Shown here: positions 61,477-64,000 of the stretch, piece by piece
Numbering within the stretch: the first letter of the stretch is position 1
Layout: each line of letters opens with the position of its first letter
Source of the DNA: Trichoplax sp. H2
Lineage: Eukaryota; Placozoa; Uniplacotomia; Trichoplacea
Assembly (NCBI GenBank): GCA_003344405.1
Contig: NOWV01000035.1
Location: forward strand, 186,001-250,000
Length of the DNA: 64,000 nt
Direction of reading: 5' to 3'
Translations under genes and position numbers: made by a program
Notes under the pieces: generated by a model
Databases searched by the model: none
What the model was told of the DNA's origin: nothing
Seen by the model: only the letters and a program-made list of their open reading frames with translations

Positions 61477-63982
61477 TTATGTATCCAGTTCCTCCTAAAA
61501 ACAATAAATCGATGGTTAACTTATAGTAAAAACCCTTTACCTAGCATAAATTTATAAGATTGCAACGCATGCCATATGCAAGATATCTAAAATTACCTTA
61601 TAATCGCGAGGAATGAAAAAAATAGAAACTGGAATATCATCGCTGCTACTATATTCTTGAAAGCTGACTTTGGCAGTAATAGTCGGTAGTATAGATAGTT
61701 CTACACATAACCGTAATTCGAATTATCACAATTAGTACTTTATTATACCATATACGACGCAATTTAAGGTACGTCTTACAACTTATTAATTTAATAGTAC
61801 TGTACAGTCAGACCAAATTTGATAAATTGATTCACCTAATTTAACTGGAAAACCAGGAGGTAATTTCATTTGAATAAATTCTTTTAATTTCGTAAATTGC
61901 TTCATAGGTGACAAAATTGTTAAAATATCTACCAATCTGAAAATATCATATAGATAAAAATTGAATAAAAGTCAATCTAAACTAGTAGCAAAATGCAAAA
62001 CTTACACATTTACATCTAGTGGAAATTCCTGACTCTATAAATTTTTAAATGAAACACATACAAATACACTCATATTAATAAATGCAGCAAATAAATTAGT
62101 ATATCTTAATTGAACCTACCATAGCAACTTGTGGTTTGAAAGCTTTTCTCGTTTCCTTTACATCTACTAATCTAGCCAGTTGTGGCATACTTCAAAAACC
62201 AAATAAACGTACTTTAGATAACTGACCTGAAATACGTTAACTTGAGTATCATAAAAATTCGAATTTCTTACTCTCTACTTTCTAAGTACTCCTGCCAGGT
62301 CATCTTACATTTAGCCGGTGGCTCCAGGGACATGCGATGCTTATGAGAAATTAAAGTTGAAGCACATGAAATTCAATCCGTTAAGAAGTATAATGTAACT
62401 TTCGCAAGTAATTAGTTTGCCGTACTTCGGGTTTAAGATAATCCTCATCAAACATTTTAGAATCCCCTTTTGAAATCTTTTTCATCAACTCCTTTAAGGT
62501 TTTTATAAATACCAGATTAAATCCACAAGAATGAAATTATGTAAATGCAATAGACGCATTCTGACCTTATTTTTTTTTTTATCTTCTTCAGACAGATGTT
62601 CTCTCCTACAATACACAGTAAATGAGATTGACATGGAATTTTTAAAAGGCTGAAACAGCACTACATAGTAAATAAATGTAATTTTATGCTGATATCTACC
62701 TTTTCCTTTGGATCAATTGCAATCCATTAACACTAAAAACGTCAGCCTTAAAGTTTCCTATGGTTTCCTGGATAAAATTTGTAAGGCTTTTTTTAAATGA
62801 ATGTAATTAAGAAGATTTAAGCCAAATAAATCATACAATTTTATTTTCTCGAAAGATCCAGCCACTTTGTACTTTCGTAAATGTAACTTGCTCAGATGTT
62901 GTTTGACCAGATACTATATTACTTAATAATTGTCAATATTGCAATTCGATGTTAAAAACGCTGCACAAAAATACAACTTGGAAAGCAAACTGTGTTTTAT
63001 TGTACAGAATAGTAATAATATTTACTTGCTCATAAGTAAATCTACTTCTTCATCTACTTCAGCGTCATCATCCTTGAAATTTGATCAGCAAACTTAATTA
63101 AGAATAATATCTAGAAATCTATTTATCACAGTTAATGTACAACTATACGCGTATATACAACATACTGATATACGAACTCTGCTAACCTTGAATCGCATTT
63201 TTTGAAAGGTTTTCTTATCATTATCTAAGACTATCGGTAATGGGTGAGCTGCCGAAAAAAATCAGATATACCCATAAATCATAATCTTTAATGGTAAATT
63301 ACTAGCTTTTATCGCTCCTATCGATTAAAGTGCAAGCTTATCTATTTATTAGCTATATGACATCGTGCATATTTAGAATTAGTACCGTCATTATTTCCAT
63401 TAAATATCAGACTGACATCTCCTCTTTGCCATTTCATTTCAGAAAAATCAGCCAAGGTCGAATCAACTCTGTCGAGGATAAAAATTAATTTACAGCTTAG
63501 CATTTCGTAAGATATATAATTAATCAATTGAAATATATAAATACTCGCAGGAACATCGAATGTTTTATCGTACAAATCTACCTTATACACGCGTCTCGTT
63601 TTCTAATTTTACATATATCAGAAGGCAGCAGTCTTGATAAAAAAGGAACTTTACCAATGAAACCATAAAAGCGAATTTAATTAATAATTGATTCATGAGT
63701 GCACAAGTTGAAGATTATTTAAAACATTTATCGCAAAATTTATTACTCACTCCAAGATGTAAACTCCCATTTTAATTCCATGTAAAAATCTCCCAACTAT
63801 AGATCGAAATTAGAGATTAAAGTATTATTAACAAGATAGAGTACATTGGCTGTCCATATATGTATCAAAGTAATAATTGTAATCTTAGTATTTACACTTT
63901 TTAAAGCAGCGATAACTCGTGGACGTTTAGCCTTTAGATCTTGCTTTGATATTGTCTTCATGGTTAGGAGTAATTGAGTAAC
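61477..63982 (-). CDS. ANKRD13C: Ankyrin repeat domain-containing protein 13C, C-terminal part (5' end outside window)
   Basis: ANKRD13C is an ER-associated chaperone-like factor for G-protein-coupled receptors. The visible part is the GPCR-chaperone domain; the ankyrin repeats lie beyond the right edge. Exons in reading order: ~63896-63982 (KRPRVIAALKS), ~63746-63797 (GDFYMELKWEFTSW), ~63590-63650 (SRLLPSDICKI), ~63355-63475 (DSTLADFSEMKWQRGDVSLI), ~63190-63240 (VLDNDKKTFQKMRFK), ~63010-63085 (EVDEEVDLLMSK), ~62865-62930 (TSEQVTFTKVQSGW), ~62690-62770 (ETIGNFKADVFSVNGLQLI), ~62410-62510, ~62270-62340 (TWQEYLES), 62120-62171 (KAFKPQVAM), 62006-62034 (SQEFPLDVNV), 61836-61936 (KLKEFIQMKLPPGFPVKL), 61597-61700 (LPTITAKVSFQEY) and a tentative 61477-61494 terminal exon (EELDT). 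Human ANKRD13C has AMSQEFPLG, KLREFVQMKLPPGFPVKL and PTITATVTFQEF at matching places, which separates it from ANKRD13A, B and D. If the donor at 61836 were skipped, the frame would stop at 61796. Confidence 0.9.
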
Positions 63983-64000
63983 TGTCAATGAATTATAATT

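Noticed and set aside
61796-61936. ANKRD13C ending at the TAA at 61796
   Set aside because: A donor at 61836 joins in phase to 61597-61700, which encodes PTITAKVSFQEY, matching the family; the read-through tail does not match.
1-64000. CRISPR arrays, bacterial operons or prophage-like systems
   Set aside because: All recognisable genes are intron-bearing animal orthologues; the tandem arrays have no spacer/repeat structure of the CRISPR kind.

Overview
This is a nuclear window from an animal, or a very close animal relative. It is AT-rich, and its genes are split into many short exons (down to 11-19 bases) by introns of mostly 60-500 bases with standard GT-AG ends. The proteins resemble human orthologues over their full length: VPS35L has 964 residues in 37 exons, human about 963. 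Compact introns, low GC and conserved gene content suit a non-bilaterian animal such as a placozoan (Trichoplax type). That placement is inference. All exon models were made by reading splice signals and comparing with remembered family sequences; no search was run.

Layout. 1-815: first coding exon of a PI3K p85-like adaptor (minus). 1084-4133: minisatellite array with two 20-N gaps and a duplicated flank. 6246-8941: NDUFAF2 (minus), divergent from HSDL2 (plus, 9237-11299). 12721-18025: a polypyrimidine tract-binding protein (minus). 18026-22455: repeat-rich spacer with several tandem arrays. 22456-30264: VPS35L (plus). 30771-33627: TLCD4-like membrane protein (minus). 33628-39214: spacer without recognisable genes. 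39215-50463: EF-hand/WD40 protein of the WDR49/WDR64 group (minus). 53021-55282: NIPSNAP3-like protein (minus). 55283-58002: duplication-rich spacer. 58003-61179: PAIP1-like MIF4G protein (plus). 61477 to the right edge: ANKRD13C (minus, N-terminus outside).

The genes do not form one pathway. Two are mitochondrial (NDUFAF2 for complex I assembly, NIPSNAP3). Two concern membrane trafficking and receptor folding (VPS35L of the Commander/Retriever complex, ANKRD13C). Two handle RNA (PTBP, PAIP1-like). The others serve PI3K signalling, peroxisomal or mitochondrial oxidoreduction, lipid membranes and probably cilia or axonemes.

The most notable features are the architecture of the PAIP1-like gene (an extra N-terminal helical region and two PAM2-like motifs after MIF4G), an HSDL2 lacking its usual SCP2 domain, and a self-complementary ACAGTAC/GTACTGT word that recurs in dense clusters across the spacers but hardly in exons. 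Local tandem duplications also seed many small arrays.
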